From Cryptomeria japonica (taxonomy: Eukaryota; Streptophyta; Pinopsida; Cupressales; Cupressaceae), in NCBI RefSeq assembly GCF_030272615.1, contig NC_081414.1:916927509-916991508 (forward strand): a DNA stretch of 64,000 nucleotides. Direction: 5' to 3'. Position numbers and translations under genes: made by a program. Positions 1 through 10,702 of the stretch are shown here, one piece after another. Under the pieces are notes generated by a model. It did no database searches. It saw only the letters and a program-made list of their open reading frames with translations, and had not been told where the DNA came from. The first letter of the stretch is position 1, and the number at the start of each line of letters is the position of its first letter.

Positions 1-2
1 CT

Positions 3-1166
3 CGATACGTCATTTTAGCCGATATCCTATACCGTCAAGGACTAGATGGCACTCTTCTTAGATGTTTAGAAAGAGACAAAGCTCAAATTACATTATGTGA
101 AGTACATGAAGGGATATGTGGTCCACATTCTAGTGGTCCTACCTTAGCCAACAAACTCATCAAGACTGGATATTACTGGCCCAATATGGAAAAAGATTCA
201 TATCAGTTTGTCAAGAAATGTAAGAAGTGTCAACTTCATGGAGATCTCATTCATGCGCTAGCACAAGAACTTCAACCAATTTCGACTCCTTGGCCCTTTT
301 GTCAGTGGGGACTCGATCTCATAGGCAAGATTCACCCTCCATCTTCCAACGGTCATAAATTCATCATCACTGCCACAGAGTATTTCACAAAATGGATCAA
401 AGTGGTGCCTCTTACACAAGTCACTAGAAAACAAATTGCTACATTCATTCTCAACTATATCATTTGTCGATACGGTATTCCTGTTTCCATCATCACTGAT
501 AACGGATGTCTCTTCAAAAATTAGGATGTTCATGAACTCTATGACCGCTTCCATATTACCCATCATTTTTCCACACCTTATTATCCCCAAGGGAATGGTC
601 AAGTCGAGGCGTCTAATAAAATAATCCTTAAAATCTTGAAAAAGATAGTCGATGACACTGGCCGTAATTGGCATATCCAACTTAATCCCGCACTTTGGGC
701 TTACCGCACAAACGTCCGCACACCTACAGGAGCTACACCCTATTCACTTGTCTACGACACTAAAGCTATCTTGCCTATTGAGGTTGAGTTACCCTCTTTA
801 CGAGTCTCTTTGCAAAACATTATCAGTGATGAAGACTACAGGGTCTCTCGCTTACAAGAACTTGAACTATTGGATGAACAAAGACAAACTACTTTTAATC
901 ATCTCAAGGCTTATCAACAACAAATGAGTTGTAGCTACAATCATAAAGTTAAGCCTTGCACATTTGAGGTAGGCGATTTAGTTCTCAGAGAAAATCCTAA
1001 AAATCAGCAAGACAGAGAGAAGAAGGGCAAGTTCGAACCAAATTGGCTTGGTCCTTACATCATCACAGCAACATATGGATCTGGTGCATATCAGCTCTCA
1101 ACCACAGAAGGAGAACCTTTGGAGGATCCTATCAACAACATGCACCTTCGCAGGTTTTACACATAG
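3..1166 (+). pseudogene. Tat-lineage integrase (C-terminal pol), one internal stop
   Basis: Frame 3 is open from the window edge to the stop at 1166 except for one TAG at 522-524. An H2C2 zinc-binding region comes first (HEG...CGPH, then CKKCQLHG). The DDE core follows: D in WGLDLIG, D in IITDNG, E in PQGNGQVE. Next come the Tat-typical blocks AYRTNVRTPTGATPYSLVY and a C-terminal region with KFEPNWLGPYI. Integrase joins retrotransposon cDNA to host DNA. No chromodomain follows, which fits Tat/Athila-type elements. The internal stop makes this copy inactive unless read through. Confidence 0.9.
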
Positions 1167-2780
1167 CTCTTCAGAGTATCCTAATTCAAAAATACTAAAA
1201 AATCATAAAACAAACAAAAAATTCGTTACTTGGTGAAAACCTAGCAAACAGGTGCCTCGTGACACAAAAAAAAAATTGAAAAATAAAAAAAGTAAAGAAA
1301 AACATTTTCGTCCAACAGTGAAAACCACTTCGGTGGTGCCCTGGGCAAGTACCATGGTGAAAACTGGGTCACTAGCGCCATGCATAGAGACACTGCTCAT
1401 CCCTCCTTTAGGATTCATCTTCATCCTTTCACTTTGCACACACTCACAGCCTATTCATCCACAATAAAACTTACACATTCCCATCATGGCTTGTTATTGA
1501 TCTACCTAAGATTGGTTCACCATTCATAATAAACCTTCCTTTCCACTCCTTTCCATTCATAATAAATCAGCTCCTATCTGTGGCTAAGGCAAATCCTACG
1601 TCTCACAATGGGTGTGGAATTGAGAGCATCACATGTTCCGAGGAGTACAGTTTCTTCCAGTTTTCTTTAGTCTATTTGCGCACAATCTGCAATAAAGAAA
1701 CATTTGCATCACAATCCGCAATAAAGTTCCATCTTCCCCGCAATAAAGTATCAGTTTCATGGATTCAGCCAGTTTCAGATGAGACACAATAGAAACAATG
1801 GACTTCAACAAAATCAAATCTTTCAACAGACTTAGACAACATTATGGTTTAGTGCTATCTATCCTTTTATGAAAGTAAACGTTGTGACCACAATCAAATA
1901 AGACTTATACAAGTGACAAGAGACACTAAACTTGAGGACTATAGTGGATGTTGGTGTCGAGTCTTGGTTTTCTTTTGATTTTATCTTTCTGGTGACATGT
2001 CTTTTAGCTTTTCCAAGATGTCTTTGACTAGAGATTCTATCTCTAGGATGTCTTTGACTAGAAAGGCGAGGATGGGGTATCGTCACCTGTTTTTCTTTGA
2101 TGTCTGTGGATTGTCTCTTAGTAATGCTATGACTTGTCCAAGGATATGAGGAAACTGTGATTCTAGTGTGAACTGGGGCATTCCTTGTTTGTGACTGTCT
2201 TATCTCCATGCAAATAGGTACAATGACTTTCTAGGTCAAACATATGCCTAGATTGTCATAACCTATTTTGCCATAATAAAGCTCAATGATGATAATGCAC
2301 TAGAAGCTCTTTCACTTTCATATCTTCTATCTTCCATCCTCCTTTCTGGATTGACTTCCATCACCCTTCTTGAGTCCGTGTAGCCTGCTATCACATGACT
2401 AAGTATAATGACACACCAAAAATATTTGCATTTCATGTAGTTGCACCTGCATTACCACATATTAAGCATTTCATACATACATATAAGTATCACAATTGCA
2501 TCACATCCTGCACACAACACATGTTAACATATTTTACATTCTCATCATGTAAATAGTTATTTGCATCGTCATATCCATTTGCATTTCAGACATTCACATT
2601 TGCATTTGCATAACATAAAAAACATAAAAGAACAAAAATATTGCATTTTCGTCATGTACATATTTGCATCCATATCATAATCATCATCATAAAACATATC
2701 ATAAGCATCACATAGCAAAATACATCATGAAACATAAATCACATAGGTACACATACATCACATAGACTATGATGAACTCC
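1167..2780. other. Non-coding 3' region of Tat B between pol and antisense ORF
   Basis: No convincing ORF. Just after the integrase stop is an A-rich stretch followed by GTGAAAACC-type repeats. From about 2410 to 2770 the sequence is low-complexity, dominated by CAT, CATCA and TTGCAT words. Long untranslated stretches between pol and the 3' LTR are usual in Tat-lineage elements. Confidence 0.6.
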
Positions 2781-3503
2781 CTCCCTCGGAGCCACCTGGC
2801 CTTGATGGAGTCTGAGCCCTAGAAGAACCCGCCCTAGGATCATCCCTCTTGTCCCCTCTATCTAGTGGTGGTGGAGGACCCATAACCCCACCGTTGGATG
2901 CCTATCTCCTCTAACTCCCTCCAGCAGCTGTCGTTGTTTGTGATGGTCTACGAAAGCTCCTCGCCCGCTGCTCTGGTGGCACTACCCCATAGTATAGGTA
3001 TCTCCAATAACCTATCTCCTCCCCTGCCTACAGAACATAGGCGTATCCAGCCCCTGTGTCCTCTACTGCCTGCCTCCCAACCCTCAGTGTAGTGCTAGAT
3101 AGCCTAATCTCTCTTGTGCTCAGTATCCCGTAGCTATCTCCCTCTCCAAATCTTAGATCTCATCTTCCTGTCCCTTGTAGATCTCCCTCAGCTCAAATAG
3201 CTCATCCTCCTCCCTCTCGGCCCCCTATGCCTATGGCTCCCCCTTCACTGGTGGTTGTGCCTGTGCCTCAGCCTGTACCTGTACCTGCCTCTATCCCTGT
3301 CTCTGCACCTATCTAGGATCCTATGCTACAAGCACCTGTAATGGCAATTCACTGCAACCCCTCACCACCCAAGCCTATCTCTCCTCCCCACCCTCTCCCT
3401 GTGGAGCCACTCTCCTCTCTCCTATTGCACCCCACCTCCTCCATCGGTCTCTACCCCCACCATCTCCATCATCATCCTCATCCCCTTCGCCATCTCCATC
3501 TAT

Positions 3504-4630
3504 CTACTCACCTGGATCTATCAGGTGTGGAAATGGATGCTCTACCCAATATGTAGTATACTCTGCATCCATCCTTGCATCCTCAATCTCAAGCCACATA
3601 TCCCATGGCAAGGGAACCATCTCTACCAGCTGCATCACGACCTGATCATATGACAATAGTGGCCTAAAGTGTGCCTGGTCTTGCACTATCCGTGCATACA
3701 TATCGGAACCCTGTGGCATCCGCTGGATCCTGCCAAACTGCCTACACACCCCATCTACCAACTACCTCTCCAGTACATAGGGCGTCTACCCAATCAAATA
3801 TCTTTTCCTAAAGGTATAAGGTATCTCTGCTGCATCATCCTCCCATAGCTCGCACTCGCAGTACGGTCTCCATATCACAGTGTCAATCTCATCAAGCACT
3901 CGCCGCTAGTACTCCGACCTTCCAATCTGTGGTTGTGAGGTAATCATATCATATAGATGAACAAAACTGCATCCATGACCCCAACCTCTAAAATTTATCA
4001 GCCATGTGACTAGCAGATGCTCATATGCCCATTCCTGCAATAATGTAACTCCGCTGCCCAATCCTATGGATCCATGATAAACAAACTGATGAAGCTCATA
4101 GTACAAGTGTGCCAGCACACATGGTCCCCAAGCATATCTGGTATGTTGTGTAACCAGTGTCTCCAAGGTGCTCCCTAGCCCACAGCCAACCCTCGTGTCG
4201 CCCTGTCTGGACATAGGAACCCACTGATCACTCCTCCTAGCACTACTAGTAGTGCTAGTCCTATCATTGTCACCGTGTCCCAAGCCACGTGTCCAACCCT
4301 CATCTTCAATCCCAGATCCTGGAACACTCATCTCAGGGCCTTCTTGTCTCCATCTCGATAGTAGGGTATCAGCTCCCCATCAATCAGTATCCTCAATATC
4401 CTGTATACATCCTCTAAGGTGACTGTCATCTCACCCATAGGCAAATGAAAAATACATGTCTCAGAATGCCATCTCTCAGCAAGTGTAGTCAGCAAACCCA
4501 TGTTCGCCCGAAACTCAGGCACATATAGAATGAATCTCAAGCCCATAACCTCAATGGCAGCTTTGTCCTCAAATGTCAGCTTTGGTCGTAACCTCTGAGT
4601 CGATGGGAATCTCTCCCGTGACTCTAGCAT
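3504..4630 (-). pseudogene. Antisense plant mobile domain (PMD) ORF inside Tat B
   Basis: Opposite to pol, three reading segments make one protein: 4328-4630, 3906-4331 and 3504-3761. The first starts at an ATG at 4630. It carries the PMD hallmark (AERWHSETCIFHLPMGEMTVTLEDV followed by a LIDGE-like end; positions 4370-4500). The second continues with the LAHLYYELHQF region typical of the family. A frame change lies at 4328-4331 and a stop at about 3906. Beyond 3504 the reading is acidic, glycine-rich low complexity. PMD proteins (MAIN/MAIL-related) occur as host genes and inside plant transposons. Function in the element is unknown. The location between pol and the 3' LTR points to an accessory retroelement ORF rather than a host gene. 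Confidence 0.75.
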
Positions 4631-4675
4631 AGGTAAGTACTCTTGTAGTCAAGCAAATCAATCATGTCAGTCAAA

Positions 4676-5018
4676 GTGACACTCACTGTTCATCACAAAG
4701 TGTTGCTTCTATCCTAGTGACACTCATTGTTCATCACAAAGTGTTGCTTCTATCCTAGTGACACTCATTGTTCATCACAAAGCGTTGCTTCTATCCTAGT
4801 GACACTCACTGTTCATCACAAAGTGTTGCTTCTATCATAGTGGTACTCCCTATTCATCACAAAGTACTATGTTTTTGCACTTGCTATTCATCACAAAGTG
4901 CTGCTCACATTTGCACTCCTTGTTCATCAAAAAGTGTTGCTCTTTTTTAGTACTCCCTATTCATCACAAAGTACTATGTCTTGGTACTCCCTGTTCATCA
5001 CAAAGTGCCTTGATTTAT
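4676..5018. repeat. Minisatellite, 41-bp units degrading to about 35 bp
   Basis: Four near-identical 41-bp units start at 4676, 4717, 4758 and 4799, each with the core TTCATCACAAAGTGTTGCTT. About five shorter, more diverged units follow to about 5018, keeping TTCATCACAAAGT. The array lies just upstream (minus sense) of the PMD ORF start, so it could form part of its 5' region, or it may be slippage in the element's untranslated region. Confidence 0.9.
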
Positions 5019-5236
5019 CCTATCCTAGGGCATCTACTTGATTTTATCCTCTTGAGTAGTTTCCTAATTGGCAACATATGTTCTATCACAAAATTGTCAA
5101 TCCTAGCCCTATCTGCTATCGTAGTCTTCCCTAGAGGACCTACTTGAGCGTATCCTCTCATCATCTTATCCAATCAACAATGTATGTTCATCACAGAACT
5201 TCTGATTTGACCTTAAAGACATAAACATACCTTCAT

Positions 5237-5480
5237 GACATAAACGTGCTTACAGACTGCATAAATGCGCTTGCTCTACACAGACGTGCCTCTGTTCTGC
5301 ATAGACACGCCTATCCTACACAGATGTGCCCACATTTCACAAATACGCTTGCACAATGCATACATGCTCACATTTGGCATAGACGCCTTTTCCTGCACAG
5401 ATGCGCCTGGCACAAACACAGATGCACCTAGCCAACTTAGACACGCCTGGCACCAACGTAGACACACCTGCACATTTTTG
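5237..5480. repeat. Degenerate minisatellite, period about 25 bp
   Basis: Repeated short blocks of the form CAYAGACGYGCCT or CACAGATGCGCCTGG occur about every 25 bp. Units are diverged, so the edges are approximate. It lies in the same untranslated 3' region of Tat B as the 41-bp array but has a different sequence. Confidence 0.7.
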
Positions 5481-5985
5481 ACATTTGTTGACATTATCCT
5501 AAAGCACATTTATTGCACTACCTAAGATGCATTAATGACAATATTTATTGCGACAAAGTACAAGGAGGTTTTGTGGTACTCACCAGCTCTCCTGCATCTG
5601 CTGGCCTCTGATATTGGCGAATGTGATCAAATCTATGTACCAATGCCATCGCTGCTGACTGTTGCTACTCTATTCTCTCTCTACACTCTAATCTCTTGGA
5701 TGTGTGGATGACAATGAGGATGTATTCCCCTCGTGGTCTATCTTATAGACTGCTCTAGCCCTAGTCCTAGCCCTCATCTCCCGAGTTAGTCTTTTTTATC
5801 CCGTGACTCTATCACTCTATCCGGTCAGTCCATTCTATCCTTTCTTTCTTATCAAGAGATTGTCTGCGATCTTTTCAGACATTTTCATCCAATCTCTTGA
5901 GCAAGCATATCATTCCCATCTTGGGGCAACTTTGTATCAATTCATATTATTTTCTTTGAAACAACGCAACAAGCTACATTGTCTC
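5481..5985. other. Unassigned 3' region of Tat B
   Basis: About 500 bp between the second minisatellite and the polypurine tract. No protein frame or repeat was recognised; it belongs to the untranslated 3' end of the element. Confidence 0.5.
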
Positions 5986-5999
5986 AAAGAGGGGCAAAA
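5986..5999 (+). promoter_or_regulatory. Polypurine tract of Tat B
   Basis: AAAGAGGGGCAAAA ends directly at the TG that opens the 3' LTR. A purine run there is the usual primer site for plus-strand DNA synthesis, and it fixes both the LTR start and the element's orientation. Confidence 0.85.
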
Positions 6000-6780
6000 T
6001 GTAGACACCTAAAATTGTCATGTCTAATTTAAAAAATATTTTATTTATTTAATTACTAAGCCTAATTGTTTTATTAATTAAATAAAATTTTATTTATTTA
6101 ATTATTTCATTTATCCTCTTCTAGCCTTATTTCTCATTTAAATAAATACTTTTATTTACTTAAATTATCCCTTTTCCTAAATTAAATAAATATTTTATTT
6201 ATTTAATTGACCCCACTTCTACTATTAATTAAATAAATCTTTACTTATTTAATTAATTCATTAACCTTTTCTGCCTATGACACATGTCATTCATTTCTTA
6301 ACTCATACACTACCTACCCTCTTATTACTTTTTTATTTCCTCTACCTACCCTCTAATCATAGCGGACCTCTTTTACACCTCTCAATCTTATCACTCCATT
6401 TTCATATAGTGTCTTCTATATAAGGAGATGCTTCCTTCATTATCAAACCCTCACTATACATTCAACCCCAACTACGCTTTCGAACTTGCATATGCAATCA
6501 AGCCCACTTGCAACCACATTTCTGTTCTTTGTTGAGCTCTTGTGCACATATAAAATCTGAGAGAAAATATATCAAGAAAGATCAATGGAGATAGGAAGAA
6601 TGGAGATCCAAACCCTATTGGACATGTGATGGTATAATATTTGTGATTTCGTTTGATTTACATTGTCTTAGGTAATCTTCATATGTTATGGTGGATCTTT
6701 GTTGTTGTTAGGCTAGGGTTTTGTGGTTGAATATATTTAGTCTTTCAATATTATTGTTGTATCCATTTTCACTGAATATA
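6000..6780 (+). repeat. 3' LTR of Tat B
   Basis: It starts TGTAGACACC. Homology runs its full length to the reverse-strand solo LTR at 33686-34483. The first 300 bp hold several AT-rich copies of a TTTATTTAATTA block. A TATA box (TATATAA, 6417-6423) precedes the presumed transcription start. The last ~15 bp differ from the solo LTR (no clean CA end), so the right edge is set where sequence homologous to chromovirus A begins. Confidence 0.85.
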
Positions 6781-6899
6781 ATAACCATCAAGACTGATTT
6801 TGTAAACACATATAGCATACTAAACAAGTGTTTGGATAACAAATTGAACTACTTGAACAAATTGGCCTTTTGAGCACTTTCCTAGCAGTCTCCCTATCA
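6781..6899 (+). repeat. Remaining right end of 5' LTR of chromovirus A
   Basis: These 119 bp match 22081-22200 (the end of the 3' LTR) with a few substitutions and end in the same TCCCTATCA just before the primer binding site. The rest of the LTR is displaced leftward by Tat B. Confidence 0.9.
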
Positions 6900-6902
6900 T
6901 AG

Positions 6903-6916
6903 TGGTATTAGAGCCA
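6903..6916 (+). promoter_or_regulatory. Primer binding site, initiator Met tRNA type (A)
   Basis: TGGTATTAGAGCCA lies three bases after the LTR end. It is a one-base variant of the common plant TGGTATCAGAGC site that pairs with the 3' end of initiator methionine tRNA. Confidence 0.85.
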
Positions 6917-6953
6917 ACAAAAGGTTCAAGAGGAAAAGGAACACTAGGAAAAC

Positions 6954-7991
6954 ATGGTGACTAATGCAGAATTAGCTAAGAAGGTTGAAGATCAAGAAGA
7001 GGAAAATAGGGCACTCAGAGAGAGGTTAGATCAACTAGCAATGAAACTAGCTGAGGTAGAAGTCAAAACTGAAGAAATCCATGATAAGGTTGGAGATCAG
7101 GGTAAAATGATGGCAATAGAGGATGAAGTCCCCATGCCCAACCCTGTCATTCAGAAAGAACCATTCTTGAAATCCTTGAGAGCTATGAGTGGTAAAACCT
7201 TAGAGGGAGTGGCTCTATTCAATGGGAAAATGGATCCAGCTACTCTTATTGAGTGGATCGAAGGACTAGAAAACCATTTTGAGTGTGATGGAGTAATTGA
7301 AGCACAAAAGGTGAAGGTGGCAAAATCAAGGTTGAGAGGGGCAGCCTTAACTTTGTGGAAATTCATCCAAGAGGAAAGGGTGAAAGATGGAAAGCAACCA
7401 TTAGCCACCTGGAAAGAAATGGTAGCCAAAATCAAAGAGACCTACCTTCCTAAAGACTATGAGATACAACTTCACAAGAAAAGACAAAATTTGAGACAAA
7501 AAGACCTAGATGTCAATAGCTACACTGAAGAGTTTCAAAAACTATGCATGAGATCCAGAGTAGTGGAGGATGGGAGCATAAAAGTGGCAAGGTACTTGAA
7601 TGGGTTAAGATGGAACATCCAGGAAGAGATAAGCTTGTTATGCCCACAAACAATACACAAGTGCTACCAATTGGCACTTAAGGTGGAAGAGAAAGGTAGG
7701 AGAAAGCAAGAACAAAACAATAGAGGAAGAGGTAGGGGAAGAGATGGTAGAGGCCATAGAGGTAGTTTTGGGGGAAGAAACATAGATCAAATATCCCAAG
7801 GAGAGTCTAAACTTATAGAGCAAAGTGGGGATTCTCAAAGAAAACCCAACTATAGGGGTAGGAGATCAAGCAACCCGAGTAGGGGTAGATCTAATGGACC
7901 AGGGAGAGGGTCCTACTTCTCAACCATGAAGTGCTATAACTGCCAAAAGTTGGGCCACCTTGCCTATAGATGCCCAGAGAAGCCTAGTTGA
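6954..7991 (+). CDS. Gag polyprotein of chromovirus A
   Basis: A 345-residue open frame starting at the first ATG after the PBS. It begins with a coiled coil (heptad-like leucines and glutamates, residues ~5-45). The retrotransposon gag domain follows (residues ~80-230, with LFNGKMDPATLIEWIEGLENHF and a YTEEFQKL block). Then come an Arg/Gly-rich basic stretch (~240-320) and a CCHC zinc knuckle near the C-terminus (CYNCQKLGHLAYRC). Gag builds the virus-like particle and packages RNA. The frame ends at TGA and the same frame continues into protease, so this may be a readthrough site or a decayed codon. Confidence 0.9.
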   Translation: MVTNAELAKKVEDQEEENRALRERLDQLAMKLAEVEVKTEEIHDKVGDQGKMMAIEDEVPMPNPVIQKEPFLKSLRAMSGKTLEGVALFNGKMDPATLIEWIEGLENHFECDGVIEAQKVKVAKSRLRGAALTLWKFIQEERVKDGKQPLATWKEMVAKIKETYLPKDYEIQLHKKRQNLRQKDLDVNSYTEEFQKLCMRSRVVEDGSIKVARYLNGLRWNIQEEISLLCPQTIHKCYQLALKVEEKGRRKQEQNNRGRGRGRDGRGHRGSFGGRNIDQISQGESKLIEQSGDSQRKPNYRGRRSSNPSRGRSNGPGRGSYFSTMKCYNCQKLGHLAYRCPEKPS

Positions 7992-8610
7992 TCTTATGGA
8001 AGTGAAAAGAGGGTAAACTATGTTCAAGAAGATGGAGGTAATACAAGAACTTCAACATTGAACAACCTAGCTTCAGACGATAGTGAGAGCTTGATGATCA
8101 AGAGAGTGTTGGTGAAGAAGCTAAATAGTACAGAGGCCTCACAAAGAAGAGAATTGTTTAGGATTAAGTGTAAAATCATGGGAAAAGTGTGTAAGGTGAT
8201 CATAGATTTAGGATCCACAAATAACATCATATCATAGGAAGCAGTAAGCAAACTAAAACTACCTAGGATACAACACAAGGAGCCATACAAGGTCGCATGG
8301 TTAAACAAGGGACAACACGTATTGGTAAATTGGAAAGCTTGGGTAGACTTACACATTGGGGGATATGTAGATAGGATCCTATGTGACATCCTTCCTATGG
8401 ATGCTTGCTACCTGTTGTTGGGTAGACCATGGCAGTTTGACTGAAAAGCACAACATTATGGGGAAAGAAACTCCTATTCATTTTAGAAAGATGGAGTAAC
8501 TTATCAGATTCAATCCCTCATTGAAGAAGGAGAGAGCAGAAACAAAGTACCTAACTTCTTGTTAGTGAATGAGAAAGAGTTCATAAAAACACTAGAAAGA
8601 GGCTAAAGGA
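7992..8610 (+). pseudogene. Aspartic protease region of chromovirus A, degraded
   Basis: The frame continues from gag. The protease core is seen as KVIIDLGSTNNII, where the usual DSG or DTG active-site triad reads DLG. The family's GRPWQFD end-block is also present. In-frame stops occur at 8235-8237, after WQFD and near 8600, and a one-base shift near 8600-8611 leads into the RT frame. Active-site loss plus stops mean no working protease from this copy. Confidence 0.8.
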
Positions 8611-9046
8611 GTACAATTTGCACTGATAGTGAAACCCACGGAAGAAAAGGTAGAAAAGAAAGTTGAGGTACCATATGAGGTGCAGAAAATCCTTGATAAC
8701 TTCATGCAAATAATTAGTGATGGTATACATGCAGCCTTACCACCTCCTAGAGCCATTAGCCATCAGATTAACTTCATACCTGGAGCCTCTTTGCCTAATA
8801 AGGTAGCCTATAAGATGACCCCTAAACAAAATAAGGAGGTAGCAAGACAAATACAAGAACTCTTAGACCAAGGGTTGATTAAGAAAAGCATTAGTCCTTG
8901 TGCAGTTCCTACAATGTTGGCACCTAAGAAGGGTGGTACATGGAGACTTTGCACAAATTCTAGAGCCATAAACAAGATCACCATCAGGTACAGATTTCCC
9001 ATACCCAGGATAGAGGACTTGATGGATTGTTTGGGGGGTGCACAGT
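8611..9046 (+). pseudogene. Reverse transcriptase of chromovirus A, first part
   Basis: It encodes the RT N-terminal region: PNKVAYKMTPKQNKEVARQI, LLDQGLIKKSISPCAVP, APKKGGTWRLCTNSRAINKI and FPIPRIEDLMD. It breaks after GGAQ at 9046, where element C is inserted. The frame continues at 17514 with [16 protein letters not shown] once C and one ACAGT copy are removed (8467 bp, giving a matching frame). Confidence 0.9.
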
Positions 9047-10688
9047 TGTGTGGGAGAAAAAGTGACACTAAGCAAACATGCCCAAATCTCACCTTCAACC
9101 ACACACTTGTGGAATACGAAAGAGCCTAGAGGTATCACACAATTGGCTACTTATTTTTGTGGAAGAGAGAGCCATGGGATACCTATTAGGATTTCTATTC
9201 CCTTGTTGTAATTGAAAGATAAAATGATGCAAGTTCAATCCCTAACCCCAAAATGCAAGTAGGAACTAATGACAAGATTGCAGAATTGAACTTAAACAAT
9301 GGAAAGCTGTAAATACAAGGATAAGACAAGAATGTAAATGTGTACCCGGAATTAAAATATGAATGAAAATGTTTGGGACGGGGGCGCGGGCACCACTGTC
9401 CTGATTCTGCCCCTGAAACTGCTCTGGAAACTGTTGTTTTTGCACTCTGGAAAAGCTGTCAAAAATGCTGAAAATGCTGTCTGTCAGGAGGACCAGGGTG
9501 CCCAGCACCCCTGTCCTGGCAGGACCAGGGCACCCCACGCCCCTGTCCTGGTCTTTTGCTCTGAAATTTGGTGGAAAGGTCGGTCTCAGTCTGCTTCTCC
9601 CGGATCTGCAACCTGCGGCGTCGTCCGAGTCCCGAAACCTGCACTTATATCTGAAAAGGTGTTTGGGCGGCTATATAGGGTTTTGCCTTAGTCAAACCCC
9701 CGCTTCGGTGATTTCCACCTCCACGAATAGCCAAGTTGTATTGTAAAATTTATTGTGTGTGCAGACCTAGTGTGTGTGCAAGGTCCTAAAATGCAAGAAA
9801 GCAAACTAGAGCAACCTAGAAAGTAAACCCTAATTGCTTGTAAATGATAATGTAAATGCTCCAAATAAAGATGCAAAATGATCTAAAGAATGAATAAGTG
9901 ATATATTGAAGCTTATGCAAAGACATGAAAACAACATGAAATCATACCCAATCCCCAAGGGAGGGGTACAAGCCAATCTTCAGTTGGTAATCTCCTATTG
10001 TTCTTCAATGTCTTCCAAGCACTAAATGAATGAATGAAATTGATGAATGCTTGATAGATGGATGTTGAATGTTGTTGAAGTCTTCAAAGATCTGCTCTTT
10101 CGCTGCATATGAGGTCCTGAAAATAAAAAATCGGATCCTTTCAAATGAAGAAAGAGAGCTTTTATGTATGAAACCCTAGGTCGTAATTTCGTCTTTTGGC
10201 CGACCTAGAGATTGAATATCCCACCAATTTCTTGGGGTTAAGCTTTATTTTATGATTGGATTGTGCTCCCAAAATTTTGGGAAAAATGTCCGGGACCATG
10301 TGCACTCTGGGCGCCACGGTCCCGACAACTTTTCACCAAATTTTCAGGGCCGTCGGATATGATGATTTTAGAGAGAATCCCAAAGTTATAGGTGATTTCG
10401 AGATGTTTTGACCCCCGAAATCAAGCCCCCAAGCTCGAAATAGGACCTAATTAGGGTTTTTGATTAAATGATGTATAGGAGGAATAAAATGAAAAGGGCA
10501 CACTTTAATGAAAGGGCCCAACTTTATGATATGGAAGATGATGAAATAGGACCTTAGGCCTAATTAATTTGATTAATTAAGTGCTAAAGGGGAAATGTAA
10601 TGCAAAATGCAAAATGCGCCAAGGCGGGTGCTAAACTAGGTGTGAAATTGTACCACCCTAGCAAGTGCGTACAATTTACGACGCTACA
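9047..10688 (-). repeat. 3' LTR of element C
   Basis: It pairs with 15868-17508. On the plus strand it starts TGTGTGGGAG and ends CGCTACA. It contains a GC-rich tandem pair of ~32-bp imperfect palindromes at 9489-9551, the palindromic box CTATATAG at 9671-9678, and a 7-bp inverted pair CGGGACC/GGTCCCG near 10290-10330. Confidence 0.95.
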
Positions 10689-10702
10689 TTTAGCCCCCAC
10701 TT
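10689..10702 (-). promoter_or_regulatory. Polypurine tract of element C
   Basis: Read on the minus strand this is AAGTGGGGGCTAAA, directly abutting the TG that opens the minus-strand 3' LTR. It fixes orientation. Confidence 0.8.

Larger units (their letters stand above)
1..6780 (+). mobile_element. Tat-lineage Ty3/gypsy retrotransposon B (3' part)
   Basis: The left end lies outside the window. In order it shows the end of pol (zinc-binding region and integrase), a long downstream region holding an antisense plant-mobile-domain ORF and two minisatellites, a polypurine tract and a 3' LTR starting TGTAGACACC. The integrase resembles the Tat/Ogre branch and has no chromodomain. Sequence right of 6780 matches the last ~120 bp of chromovirus A's 3' LTR (22081-22200), so I infer B sits inside A's 5' LTR. 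A solo LTR of the same family lies at 33686-34483. Confidence 0.85.

Noticed and set aside
4676-5018. A CRISPR-like array
   Set aside because: Units are contiguous and degenerate with no unique spacers, in plant retroelement DNA; it is a minisatellite.
5265-5525. Cys/His-rich ORFs over the 25-bp minisatellite
   Set aside because: Open frames on both strands follow from the repeat period. The amino-acid pattern simply mirrors the repeat.
8024-8389. Minus-strand ORF of 121 codons over chromovirus A protease
   Set aside because: It is a shadow of the protease/linker frame on the plus strand; no conserved residues.
9359-9746. ORFs in the LTR of element C (also 16180-16566)
   Set aside because: The same frames occur in both LTRs because the LTRs are repeats. 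The text is GC-rich palindrome sequence with no protein family.
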